NCBI GenBank assembly: GCA_024663395.1
Contig: JANFAH010000007.1
Span: 1,364,001-1,428,000, forward strand
Source of the DNA: Pisolithus tinctorius
Lineage: Eukaryota; Basidiomycota; Agaricomycetes; Boletales; Pisolithaceae
DNA: 64,000 nt
Direction: 5' to 3'
Shown: piece by piece, positions 54,840 through 64,000 of the stretch
Position numbering within the stretch: position 1 is the stretch's first letter
How the letters are laid out: every line of letters starts with the position of its first letter
Notes under the pieces: model-generated
The model's database searches: none
What the model saw: the letters and a program-made list of their open reading frames with translations, nothing else
What the model was told of the DNA's origin: nothing
Made by a program: the position numbers and the translations under genes

Positions 54840-55097
54840 AGTCAGTCGAGTCAGTGCAGCTGCGGGGAAGGGGATGACGACGATGACTATGACTCCTTTG
54901 CTCGCTTCAATCGGGCATTTGTCAGATTGTCATACCATATACGACCAGTCACGACAAAATCGGTACATAGGTTGAACGTTGATACTGTACTGTATAATAT
55001 GTTTAATACTTCTCCCGAGTCCGCATAATTAACTCATTTTGCATACGACAGAACGGCTCCCGCAGGCTTCCTATACTATGTACCGCATCGACATCCC

Positions 55098-55982
55098 CTA
55101 CCATCCGTACGCAGTCTGAATCGGCACAGCCAGCATGTTGTGGTTTCCGACCTGAGCATGAGGCGGAACCCTTGCTGGAGATCTAGATGTGCACCTGCTG
55201 CTGCTGCTCGAGGCCCGATCACCAGACCGCGATCGTCGCTGGTAGGACGACGACGACGAATATCGCGAACCGTGCTGCGCATTGTGGTACAAGGCACGAT
55301 CCTCACTTGGGTAGTACGATCGCGTCTCGCTATAGTGATGATGATGGTCGGCTACTTCATGCACGGGACTGGTCCGCGAGGGATATCCGGTCCCATCGGG
55401 GATAGGCGAGTACTCGCAATAACGCATTGGGGGGACAGGGGTACCCTCACGGTATCGCTCGGCGTGGGGAGGGTGTAGAATGGGCGTCGGTACAGGTACG
55501 GGTGTCGACATCCGCGAAGGGCGGGGTGTATGGATATACGGAGGTGGCGGCGGCAGCGGCGGGGTCGGCAGGGGAGAGTGTAACTCCGGCATCACAGGAC
55601 CAGGATGCGGGCTGCGTCGTCCACGGTGCATGCTTTCCTGCATTTTGTTGTATGTGTCCACGGAAGGGACAGTCACGATAGTTGTTGGCACAATCGTGCC
55701 TGGGGGTGGATACGGGGAGAGACGGGAAACAACGAAGCTTGGGCCTTCCACTGGTTGTTCGCCTTGTGCGAATCGTGGATCTACAGGATGGTCTCTGTAA
55801 CTGTGCGCAACGTGGCCGTGACGCTGGTGCTGGTGACTTCCGTCATAGAGCCTCAGGGCTCCACCATCTGGAACCACTGGTATGCCGTCACTACGGTTCT
55901 CGCAGTCATCGCTGTCGTACGACGAGACGACTTCCCAGTCGAGAGTGGTTGAATTCTGCCGGTAGACTGGGATACTGCCCAT
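55098..55982 (-). CDS. Pro/Ser/Tyr-rich protein of unknown function
   Basis: A continuous open frame; I take the start MGSIPVYRQNSTTLDWEVVS at 55982 (upstream ATG at 56156 is possible). The protein is low complexity: HQHQRHGHVAHSYRDHP, a proline-rich run LPTPPLPPPPPYIHTPRP (about 55520-55560) and a basic Ser-rich C-terminus (QRRSRSGDRASSSSSRCTS). The segment PGTIVPTTIVTVPS lies in the middle. No membrane helix or signal peptide is clear with the shorter start. I recognise no family; it is probably intrinsically disordered. It lies 258 bases downstream of the single-pass membrane protein gene and on the same strand. Confidence 0.55.
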   Translation of the reverse strand: MGSIPVYRQNSTTLDWEVVSSYDSDDCENRSDGIPVVPDGGALRLYDGSHQHQRHGHVAHSYRDHPVDPRFAQGEQPVEGPSFVVSRLSPYPPPGTIVPTTIVTVPSVDTYNKMQESMHRGRRSPHPGPVMPELHSPLPTPPLPPPPPYIHTPRPSRMSTPVPVPTPILHPPHAERYREGTPVPPMRYCEYSPIPDGTGYPSRTSPVHEVADHHHHYSETRSYYPSEDRALYHNAQHGSRYSSSSSYQRRSRSGDRASSSSSRCTSRSPARVPPHAQVGNHNMLAVPIQTAYGW

Positions 55983-56942
55983 GGCAACAAGGAAGTGATA
56001 GGAGGGTTGAAACGGTGTGTGGACGATGTCAAAGATCGATAAATGAAAACGGGACCTAAATGGCCCAAAGGGCACAAGGGTCTGAGTAGCGTGAGAAGTG
56101 GGTATGAATGGGATGAATACGACAGTGCCAGCGAGCTGAATGATATACCTCACCAAGAATAGCTTCCACGTTCAAAAGGGAATAGGCAATTTGATCATGG
56201 TGGCGAATAGAGCCACCTGTGTTCCAGCAAGCCGAGACCGCACAGGTCACTGGCCGATGTGACCCGTGTGCAGGGTCGTATGGAGTCTGAACGCTGCGAT
56301 CGGGATATACCCTGAGAACCAACCAGTGTAGTAAGGTCGGATTAAAAAAAGTCGCCTGGTCGGAGCGAAGAAACGACTAATGGCCAAAAAAAAAGCTCCA
56401 AAACACCACCATAAACGTGTAATGCATGCTGTTCTTGTGCGCTGGGCAGGGGAGTATTATGGACTTCGAAATCGTGTCACCGCTCCTCAATTTGTCCCGC
56501 GATGCATTTGAAGGAGCCAACACAACGCACGATCCACATGAGGACTTCATCTCCTCCACTGAGGGACATCCTGAGACTATCCTTGCTAAACCATCCCCAG
56601 TTGCTGTTGTACCTCCCGGACATAGGACCAGTGTAAACCTGTGTTGTCTGACATCAACTACGCGGCGATTTGATAGGTGAATGGTTGATGGCGTGGGAGA
56701 TATCAGATCAGGTCCAGGATCATGATTCGTCGTTCGCAACGCAACAACGAAACTAGTAGTTGGCAGGACCAACTAGCCCGTTTTCTTTCTTTCTTTCGAA
56801 TCTTTCATTTCAACGTGCCCAAGTGCTGTATCTGTAATTGAGACACATTACAAAGGTTGGCACCTACCTTCGCACGTCCAACTGCCCTGCCAACTCCCAC
56901 GACCACATGAACCCAGCAGGAGTGAGATTGGAAAGATCATCT
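55983..56942. other. intergenic, no gene recognised
   Basis: About 950 bases containing the promoter of the Pro/Ser-rich gene and the 3' flank of HEM14. Open frames overlap on both strands and none is convincing. Confidence 0.4.
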
Positions 56943-58611
56943 CTACGACCAGAATCTTCCAGCATTCCGCCCAGCCTCGATGCAATCGCCAACGCTAACG
57001 CCTCCCACACCCGCACCGATCACTTCCATCCGGCCAGCCCAAGGCTCGCTTGCTAATACATGCCTCAATTCTTCCATGCGTTGCAGGTGACCCACGGAAT
57101 AAAGTGGTATGCAGTGCTGATTATGGTGGACTTTTACGAGAACGGGTTCAGGGAGCGTTCTACCGAGATGGGTAGACAGTTCGCTAAGCAGGTCTGAGAC
57201 GTTGATTTGAGGGAGAGAACGGGAAGCGTAGGGTCCACCAAGCATCACCGTCATCTTCACGACTGCATCACTAGAGTCCTGGGTGGCGGTGGATGATGAG
57301 TCAAAGACACAGCCTAGAATCCCTAGACGATTATTGTCGTTGAAGTACCCATCGGTCGGACGGGGTACCAAGTAGCCGAACCCTTCGGGATGAAGCGGGG
57401 CGGTGGAGGGCGGCGGGCGCGGAAACACAAGATTGACGACGGTAACGGAGGTGTAGGTATTCGCTGTGAGGTGTGGAAGTGATATTGCGGGTGTGAGTAC
57501 GCCGTGCAATCGGAACAAGGGGAGGGTGGACACAACGTGGGTAGGGAACGCAGTCTCCATAGCCGTCGTTATCAACTACGTAAAGCGCGGAAATCAGTGA
57601 TTCGAGGAATGGAATGTGCAAACAATGCATCATTTGCTTTACCTCAAAGTGCTTGCTTCTTGGATTTATGCGAAGGCCTGTTATACGCACCCCACCATAC
57701 ATGTAAACGTTGGGATGCTCTCGCAGGTATCTGACCAACGCATTTGTCAGTGTGCTGATGCCTTCGCGAAGGGTGTATACAGAAACATCCCGCATCGTGT
57801 CTGCTAAGTTCCCTAGCTCGTACGATGACGCAGGCTCTTCGTCTGACGTCAGTGGAGGAGACCGTCTGAGGATCCCAGATACAACGGAGCCATTTCCGCG
57901 TTCTTCAGCTTCCCAAAGAGAAGGGAATGCCGATCGCAGGCTAAGTCTCCGTGCATCTGCAGCATAGATGCCGTGCACAAGTGAGCTTGCAAAGATCCTC
58001 GACCATTCACTTCCGAATCTTCTTGTCATGAAGTCGTCGACGGATTCGTCGTCAAGACCTAGTCTCCTGTTCCGACGCTTGAATGGCTCCCGTGCGACGG
58101 ACGAGAGTAGCAAGCGCCTGATATTTTGTCTGGATGGACCAGACCATGTGAGGAAGTCTAAAGGTGCCGATGGAAGTCGACATAGTTCGCCAAATTCAGG
58201 GATATACAGGAAGCGATTCTTCGCGGCGTCAGAAGTCTTCGGAACAGTCAACAGCGTGGATGACAGATTCAAGAGATGAATCTAGTCTTAGCGAGAGCAT
58301 GCAAACTGTGAGAACAGGATGGCTCTTCATCCTCATAGCGAAAAAAAGCGACCCACCAACTCGAGTACGCTGCGCGCGTTTGGACGCAACGTCCTTGGAC
58401 CAGCTTCAAGGACGACGTCTGCGTTCTCCAGTTTGCCATTGTGGTGGTTCGTGTATGAGACCCTGACTCTGTCAGACCGCACCCACCCCCCGAAGCGTGC
58501 CTCTGAATTGTAAACTGCAATGCGTGCAGTCGGAAATCGCCTTGTAAGGTAAAATGCAGCTGACAGTCCTGTCAGACCACCACCAAGCACGGCGATGGAC
58601 GTCGGCCCCAT
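56943..58611 (-). CDS. HEM14: protoporphyrinogen oxidase, haem biosynthesis
   Basis: A mitochondrial FAD enzyme that oxidises protoporphyrinogen IX to protoporphyrin IX, the penultimate step of haem synthesis. Three exons (58357-58611, 57643-58281, 56943-57575) sum to 508 residues, close to the usual ~480-540. The N-terminus has the FAD-binding dinucleotide motif SIAVLGGGLTGLSAAFYLTR and later FGGWVRSDRV. The next block contains VVLEAGPRTLRPNARSVLEL and, across the splice, IHLLNLSSTLLTVPKTSDAA. GIYAADARRLSLRSAFPSLW is a strong family signature (substrate side). The C-terminus has IGAGVGGVSVGDCIEAGRNA, the second FAD contact. No long presequence is visible before the FAD motif, as in several fungal homologues. 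The gene lies head-to-head with SPC2. Confidence 0.95.
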
Positions 58612-58717
58612 TGTCGAGCGTCTGTGGGGCGGTCCAGAGCCGAGCGACGTGGGGGGGTGAGCGACTAAAAAGGAAGGTTTTTCCCACCTATGAACACGTC
58701 GTCTCACTGGGTTCTCA
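58612..58717. promoter_or_regulatory. 106 bp bidirectional promoter HEM14/SPC2
   Basis: Two unrelated housekeeping genes diverge with only 106 bases between start codons. The 5' leaders must be short or overlap, and regulatory elements are necessarily shared. No TATA box is obvious. A G-run (GTGGGGGGG, about 58650) lies in the middle. Confidence 0.6.
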
Positions 58718-59600
58718 GTGACGGACTCCCCAGGAGGCATTACTGAAATGACCCCCAACGAGACAAGCTTCCCACAGCCAGCAACGAAAGCCAGTTCACG
58801 TCGGGCAAGCTCAGCCTCGCCAGAGAAACCACCAGGGCCACTCAGCATCCCCGCCGCACCCTCCTCAGAGCGCGAGACGATCAAGATCAATAATGCAAAT
58901 GCGACCGACCTGAAGAACGCTTGTGACGACGCTCTCAAACGCGTCCGTGCCTCTCTCTATCTCTTCTTCTAAATTTCACGTGGACTCATCTCATGCGTCT
59001 CTCGTGCAGTACCTCTCGCGTCCGAACCTGTTCAAGCAAATACATCTCCACACAGATGTGAGGCTGACACTGGGATGGGCTAGTGTGTTTGTCGCTGCGG
59101 CGACAGGATTGTACGGTTGGAAAACTGAGTTTGAACAAGCCAAGCCAGCCGTATGGGCAGGGTTCATCCTGTACGTCCCCCGCACTTCAGTCGTTTCGCT
59201 CTCTCTGCACCTGTTGACCACGCTCCGCATTAGCTATGCTATCCTAACCACCCTACAAACCCTCTATGCTTACTTCGTAGAAGGGGATGTCATCTTCGTC
59301 GGAAGACGCAAATCTTTTAGTAAACGAATCAACACCGAGAAGATCACAATATCCTCACGGACCATCCCCGTATCATCGCCCACCCCAATCGCATCCCCTT
59401 CTAACGCTCCCTCTTACTCCTTAAACATCACGTACCTTCAATCTACCTCGAGTGGAAAGTCCCTGCTCTGCAAGAACCGCGCACAGGGATCTAAAGAATA
59501 CAGTGCCTTCTTTGACGAAAAGGGTGTCATGGCACAGGAAGTGTTCGAGCGGTGGGTTGGTGAACTCGTCGAGGCTGCCATGGAGGGAAAATCCGCTTGA
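58718..59600 (+). CDS. SPC2: signal peptidase complex subunit 2 (SPC25 family)
   Basis: A non-catalytic subunit of the ER signal peptidase that cleaves signal peptides from secreted proteins. Three exons (58718-58942, 59010-59170, 59234-59600) sum to 250 residues. A Ser/Pro-rich N-terminus (about residues 1-55) precedes KINNANATDLKNACDDALKR and the conserved HLHTDVRLTLGWASVFVAAA, then the two membrane helices, LGWASVFVAAATGLYGWKT and FEQAKPAVWAGFILYAILTT. YFVEGDVIFVG follows in the C-terminal cytosolic domain. Later parts read KITISSRTIPVSSPTPIAS and VFERWVGELVEAAMEGKSA. Length and order fit the family (~180-250). The start could alternatively be the second Met (MTPNE), 30 bases on. Confidence 0.9.
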
Positions 59601-59987
59601 GGTCCCGCATACTCGTCTCATATATGGATGGTTTTCAAATACTAGTTTACTTGTGGTACTTTAGGGTCTGCGATTTTGAGCTGGACGACTCAGTAGCGGG
59701 AGCTGTGATCACAGGTGGCTAGTAGTGGCCTGCGAACTGCAAAGCGATCCAATAAACGCACCTCTAAAAGTGAGCCAGACAAAGTTTCCAGAAAGTTCGT
59801 GGGTCATGCAAAAAAAAGGAGTGACCTTTCCAAAGATATCCAGCCCCTGCTTCAACATGAGACTGGACGATTGTGTCCAACAGATTAAATTTGGCGGTGG
59901 GTATCGTACTCTCTATACATGCAAGCTGTTGTGGATGGTTCCCAGATAGATAACACAGGATATCCTAAGTATTCTGGATGATGGAAT
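59601..59987. other. intergenic between convergent genes SPC2 and ERG2
   Basis: Tail-to-tail spacer. Nothing else recognised. Confidence 0.4.
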
Positions 59988-60772
59988 TCAAATCTTTCCG
60001 ATGAGCAAGTTGTTGATTATTTCACGACCGGTGATGCGTGCAGTGCGGATGAACGTTGGGATATCGAGTGTAGACGTCAACGTGTCTGCCAAACCAAAAG
60101 GCAACATCAATGGAATCCATCCTAGAGGGTCATTCTCGTCAGCCCCAGTTTACAAGGAGAGACAGGAGCAAAAAATCTTCACCTCTAGCGTACTCTAAAG
60201 CGAAACACCCCTCGTGCATCTTATACTGTTTCGCAGTACCCCTTGGGAGGAAATGCACGTCTCCAGGCACATACCTCTCCATCTCAAGTGCGCCAGGCTC
60301 GAACGCCCATTGTTCGCCATGCAGAATATGGAAATAATCATCCGCAGGGTGCAAACCGGTATGCCCCTCCGTACCGAGGGGAGTCCCAAATATGATCAGG
60401 TATTCCGTGATAGAGGCGTGTATAATGTACATGGCACCCATGGCACCTCCTGCGTTATTGAATGTCCATTCGGAGGAGTCGGTGTTGAGCGAAATGATGC
60501 CCGCAGAGGCTGGGTATGTGTTGGTAAGGTTCGTGACAATGTGTTGGATGATGCCGTCGAGGTTGTCTGGATGGGTAGCGACGGCATCCTTGGCGAGCTC
60601 ATGAAGAAAGGGTGGGTCGAAGACATACCACCGGCTCTGCACGACACGAGTCGTCTATTAAGATAAAATACACAAAAACGTTAGGGACGCCACGCACCTT
60701 GACCGTGTCCAGCCAACTCCAGACGAAGTATAGAGCGCAGAATACTGTCAGTCGAAGTAGCCACTTCTTCAT
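59988..60772 (-). CDS. ERG2: C-8 sterol isomerase, ergosterol biosynthesis
   Basis: An ER membrane enzyme that shifts the sterol double bond from C8 to C7 (fecosterol to episterol); the family includes the sigma-1 receptor. Three exons (60698-60772, 60183-60636, 59988-60121) sum to 220 residues (yeast Erg2: 222). The first exon is a membrane anchor ([20 protein letters not shown]). Exon 2 has [20 protein letters not shown], a long sheet region including [60 protein letters not shown] and [20 protein letters not shown]. Exon 3 gives [14 protein letters not shown] and ends [12 protein letters not shown]. Histidines and the acidic residues of the family are all in place. A decayed copy of the first exon lies 2.3 kb away at 63025-63102. 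Confidence 0.95.
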
Positions 60773-61119
60773 ACATCCCGCCAACGCGCAAGGCGACGAG
60801 GTCTGCTGTGGTATTTGCTTTTCGTCCATAAAATCGTGCAAGGTCGTCACCGCCTAAGTTCACAAGGAAAATCGTTCAACAGGGAACGCATTACATAAGC
60901 GAAGGCCACAAATATGGAAATCACTCATACGGATTCAGTCACTAATAGTGAATAGGAGGAAATTCAACGTCCAAATATGATTCTGAAAGCGCTCAACTTT
61001 GTCCAAGCGAGGAATGTAAGTAAGATGACTTAGTTGCCAGCTGCAATGCTGTATACCAACTACTGGATAGAAGGCTAAGGCTTGTGTACGTTTCACCTCA
61101 CTTTCTCACTGCTTACCCG

Positions 61120-61896
61120 AAATCTCAACACCCAGTGTCGTTTGTCAGATGTATTCGTCCCGTCGGACCCGACAGAAGAAGGGGGCCCTATTGCCGACAG
61201 TTATCGCAGTGCTGTGAGTGCGTCGATTCCATCCAATTAGCATCAAAGGTCCTTGGGGTTCAACGAAGGAGTCGAGAATGTTGTCACTCTTGTGGATACG
61301 CTGTCTTTTTATACCAACGGAGGACTTAACAGGGAAGAAATTTCGAAGGAATGGGTGAATTTAAAGCAAAACACTTCTTTTTTTTTTTGTTCCCTCACAT
61401 GCGACGCGAAACCTATCTGAGCAGTTACACCACCCCGTGTGGGGAAGCCGTGGTTCTGCACATGCACGATGTCGTATCGAACCCGCAGTGGAGGGTGTCA
61501 TACATCTCGATGCTTTTCGGCGTACCTACCATGGAGATCCTGCTCCTAGCCTCGTGTACGTCGTGCCGGCTATGCTTTCAGGGAAAACATTGTCTGCTCA
61601 GATGGTCAAGTCAAGGATGGAACTCCTCCAGCATCAGGCAGATAACGTAGGTGTATCGATGCTTTGCAGACCATTTGGTGGAAGACCCGACATGTCGTGG
61701 GACGATGCGCAGGGAATTTTAAACAGCATAGGACGACAGTTGGACGCGCAGAAGAAAACAGCTCCGGATAGGATCATCCACAGGCGGATTGCGTTGGTTG
61801 GCGTTTTCCCAGGACATTCAAACTGTCGTTCAGCTTTTACCAGTCTTACCCGCGCAATCTTGGAACTTTGTCGTGGAGAGGAAGGGTCAAGCCTGA
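61120..61896 (+). pseudogene. decayed P-loop NTPase/GTPase-like gene
   Basis: Fragments of one protein appear in order but in different frames: DVFVPSDPTEEGGPIADSYR (~61145), NVVTLVDTLSFYTNGGLNRE (~61280-61340), a segment reading HMHDVVSNPQW (~61460), then, one frame over, GVIHLDAFRRTYHGDPAPSL, VYVVPAMLSGKTLSAQMVKS and MLCRPFGGRPDMSWDDAQG, and, after a second shift, QDIQTVVQLLPVLPAQSWNF with a stop at 61894-61896. The V-D-T-x-x-F-Y-T block looks like the G3/Walker B region of the small G-domain proteins common in mushroom genomes. A gene starting at 63828 has a matching P-loop beginning. I assign the family from memory of this pattern, not from a search, so identity is moderate; the frame breaks themselves are clear. 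No P-loop was found upstream, so the 5' end is missing or very diverged. Confidence 0.55.
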
Positions 61897-62508
61897 TTTA
61901 GACCAGATAACTAGCCTTCGGTGTTCTGCGCTGGAACTTACACCACCACAGCATCCAGAACACCCTGTGTCCCTGGTCGGCCTTACGAGTTTCCTTCAGT
62001 TGAAACCCAATCCATCGGGGCATCCTGGAGGTTGTTCGTCTGTGGTCAGCCCCACGAATTACCTGGGTGAGAGATACCAGAGCGAGGGGGTATCTTGAAC
62101 ATCGTTGGCAAAATCGTTACGACTCTCCCACTACAATTGCTAGACACAGAAACTGGTGCCCTGCGCAATTGGGATGCACAAGTGTTGTGTTTCGAACGTA
62201 GCATTCCATATGATACGATGAACTACTCTCGTCGCTCTCTATAATGGGCAGCCAACAACTCGGCGCACTGCTCTGGGTGGTGGTTTCAACTTTCTCTCGG
62301 TACACCATGCTATCTCACAGGTGAGGAAGGGGAGAAGCGTTATTTGTTAACGGCGACCTGCGAGCGTTGGAAATCGCATAAGTCGGGCTTTGCATATAGT
62401 AAGTTAGCCTGGTTTCTTTGTTCGTCCAGTACATGCTGAACCAGCCGTAGGAAATGACAAATAAAAGGCTATACTGTAGAGAAACACCAATAAAAATAAC
62501 AATCCAAT
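61897..62508. other. no gene recognised
   Basis: Between the decayed P-loop gene and the H2A pseudogene. A plus frame to about 62098 and one minus frame have no recognisable motif. Confidence 0.4.
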
Positions 62509-62998
62509 CTACAATTCCTGGCTCTCCTTGCCCTTGGATGTCTTCCTGGGTAGTAGCTCAGGGTTGATGAAGGGTACGAGACCACCCTGTGAGATGACAA
62601 CCTCACAGAGAAGTTTGTTGAACCTGGCGGCGTGTCGATCAAAAACCACAACTCTACCAGAGATATGCATTCGTCATTTCGGATGACAAGTCGCAAGTTC
62701 CGTGGCACAGTAGGTTGTTTCTTGTTGTCCCGGTCTGGGTTACCAGCAAGCTCAAGAATTTCGGTAGCAAAAGCAAAGTACTCCATGCAGCTGCGAGGTA
62801 GACTACAAAGAGCGTAAGCGAACACACCACCTCTTGAAATAGTAAATTGCTTAGGGCGAGTTGCCCTTCCTCGAGAGGCGGTGTACACGGCCGACTGGGA
62901 ATTGAAGGCCAGCTTCTGCTGAGTGAGACTGAAACATAGGACCGGTAGAAGCGGAAGCCTTGCCACCGGACTTTGCTTTTTCCGCCAGTTGATGACAA
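62509..62998 (-). pseudogene. histone H2A pseudogene
   Basis: A broken copy of canonical H2A. The expected start reads TTG instead of ATG (62998), giving SSTGGKSK. A one-base insertion follows, then in another frame [29 protein letters not shown] and a stop. The QRVGAGAP part is missing. Next come [28 protein letters not shown] and, after a further disruption, [37 protein letters not shown] with the SQEL tail ending in TAG at 62509. The C-terminal SQEL is the true fungal form, closer to canonical H2A than is the expressed-looking H2A at 31097-31715 (SQEV). Retained sequence blocks are well conserved at the protein level, so the inactivation seems moderately old. Confidence 0.88.
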
Positions 62999-63024
62999 AA
63001 ATATAATGTGAGGATGTCACGCAC

Positions 63025-63102
63025 CTTGAACGAGTCTAGCCAACTCCGAACGAGGTGGAGAACGTAGAGACTGACGGCCAGTCGACGTAGCTACTTCTTC
63101 GT
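63025..63102 (-). pseudogene. relic of ERG2 exon 1
   Basis: On the minus strand the sequence reads [29 protein letters not shown], followed by the donor GTGCGTGAC. The real ERG2 exon 1 reads [25 protein letters not shown] and the donor GTGCGTGGC. DNA identity is high over about 75 bases, with one extra codon. The ATG has become ACG and the TGG a TAG stop, so this exon cannot start a protein. It ends 26 bases before the H2A pseudogene; no ERG2 exon 2 follows. Confidence 0.8.
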
Positions 63103-63827
63103 ACAGCAGTGCGTTATGAGAATTTTGCACTATCATTTAGCTGGTAAGCCCCTGTGCACGGTGACACGCTCGAAGGCATACTCTTAGCATATAAACTCAT
63201 ATGAAAAAGCATACCCATCACTCATTCCAGTGACATTTACAAGCAAGCATAGCGCGCCACTGTGCAAGACACACTACTGCGCAATTCTGTGTGTAGCTCT
63301 GGACCATGATACTACCCCTACTCGTGGGTCGGGTGACCAGCTCGGCTACATGGGGTTGCTACAGCTTCACAAGTTCAGCCAAATCATTACTAGATATTGA
63401 GATATATCTTTTTTGTTTGTCATGTCAAAATGTGAAACTACATTTGGGGATAGGCAGCTCGATGACCAACCCTCTTGTTCGGTTGAGCTGTGCCAACATT
63501 AGTGTTAGCCGGTTGCGTAGCCCGGCTACGCACCCGGCCCGGTGTGAAATACGATCGACGATCGACCGCGACTTGCATGGTCCTACACCATGACCCAGGT
63601 ACAAGAAGCTATATAACGACTTGAAAGATGTCTACAATCGTTTGAGGCACGATGCCAGCCGGGTTCGCAAGTAAGGTGTTCCAGCAGTAGTGACCATGAT
63701 GCACTACCCATTGGAATGAGCGCCAAGGGCGGTGCCGGAGAGACGCTCAGGGGCGCACGAGCGTCGTTCTTCTATCTCGCCTTCGCGCTGCTCAACCGAC
63801 ACCTCGGTACTTGTCGTTTACCAGATA
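63103..63827. other. no gene recognised; promoter side of the P-loop gene
   Basis: Holds the upstream region of the gene at 63828. A 7 bp inverted repeat (GCGTAGC..GCTACGC, about 63511-63527) is present. Open frames are short. Confidence 0.35.
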
Positions 63828-64000
63828 ATGTCCCTGTTTCCCTGGTCTCGACAGACTAAGGCCGCGAAGGTCATTTCACCAACAGATACCATAGTGTTGT
63901 AAGTGCACTGGTACCGTCCTCGGTGATGCAGTATCACTAACAGTGCAATTAGCATCATAGGCCCTTCAGGCTCGGGAAAGAGTCGGGTAATATCAGCGCT
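63828..64000 (+). CDS. start of a P-loop NTPase (GTPase-like), truncated by window end
   Basis: Exon 1 (63828-63898) encodes MSLFPWSRQTKAAKVISPTD, then TIV, joined over GTAAGT..TTAG to exon 2 (from 63953), which reads FIIGPSGSGKSRVISA up to the window end. GPSGSGKS is a Walker A (P-loop) motif. The start, charged N-terminus followed by a hydrophobic strand and P-loop, matches the many small G-domain proteins of mushrooms. The nucleotide specificity (GTP or ATP) cannot be decided without downstream motifs. The decayed gene at 61120-61896 could be a broken paralogue. Confidence 0.65.

Noticed and set aside
63511..63527. Short palindrome GCGTAGC..GCTACGC
   Set aside because: Seven-base arms are expected by chance in 64 kb and it is not clearly linked to a gene.

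Overview
This window looks like nuclear DNA of a filamentous basidiomycete, most likely a mushroom-forming agaricomycete. Genes sit close together on both strands and are split by many introns of about 50-80 bases with GT..AG ends. There are several F-box proteins, a Ser/Pro-rich RRM protein, and a fungal set of housekeeping genes (PRI1, HEM14, ERG2, SPC2, RUD3, p24, DUS1, SRRM1-like). No bacterial features, CRISPR arrays, intact transposons or convincing tRNA genes were seen.

Left part (1-24 kb). A small single-pass membrane protein (909-1612, minus) and the DNA primase catalytic subunit (1872-3220, minus) come first. A decayed, intron-bearing malic enzyme (3845-5609, plus) follows. Next are a large ABCC-type transporter (6345-12902, minus), a two-RRM RNA-binding protein (13600-17888, minus), and a long protein ending in a UBE3D-type E2-binding domain (19846-23730, plus).

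Middle (24-47 kb). A Rud3-like golgin (minus) lies head-to-head with an unknown Ser/Pro-rich protein (plus). An F-box-like protein comes next, then a divergent histone H2A/H2B pair sharing a 231 bp promoter, and an F-box protein whose F-box is split by an acidic insert. After a gene-poor stretch, a zinc-dependent polyol dehydrogenase (38774-40069, minus) and a KduD-like short-chain dehydrogenase (40477-41670, plus) diverge from one promoter, probably as a small sugar/polyol catabolic module. Another gene-poor stretch leads to tRNA-dihydrouridine synthase (45131-46520, plus).

Right part (47-64 kb). Here are an SRm160-like PWI/RS splicing factor, an F-box-like protein, a p24 cargo receptor, a second member of the single-pass membrane protein family, a Pro/Ser-rich unknown, the HEM14/SPC2 head-to-head pair, and ERG2. 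The last 3 kb is a graveyard of decayed copies: a frameshifted P-loop NTPase-like gene, a histone H2A pseudogene, and a relic of ERG2 exon 1 next to it. The start of an apparently intact P-loop NTPase is cut by the window end.

For PRI1, UBE3D-like, H2A, H2B, both dehydrogenases, DUS1, p24, HEM14, SPC2, ERG2, the 49-50 kb F-box-like gene, the 26.7 kb unknown and the first membrane protein, I placed each intron by hand and the coding lengths sum to a multiple of three. Other multi-exon genes have reliable identity but only approximate internal structure.
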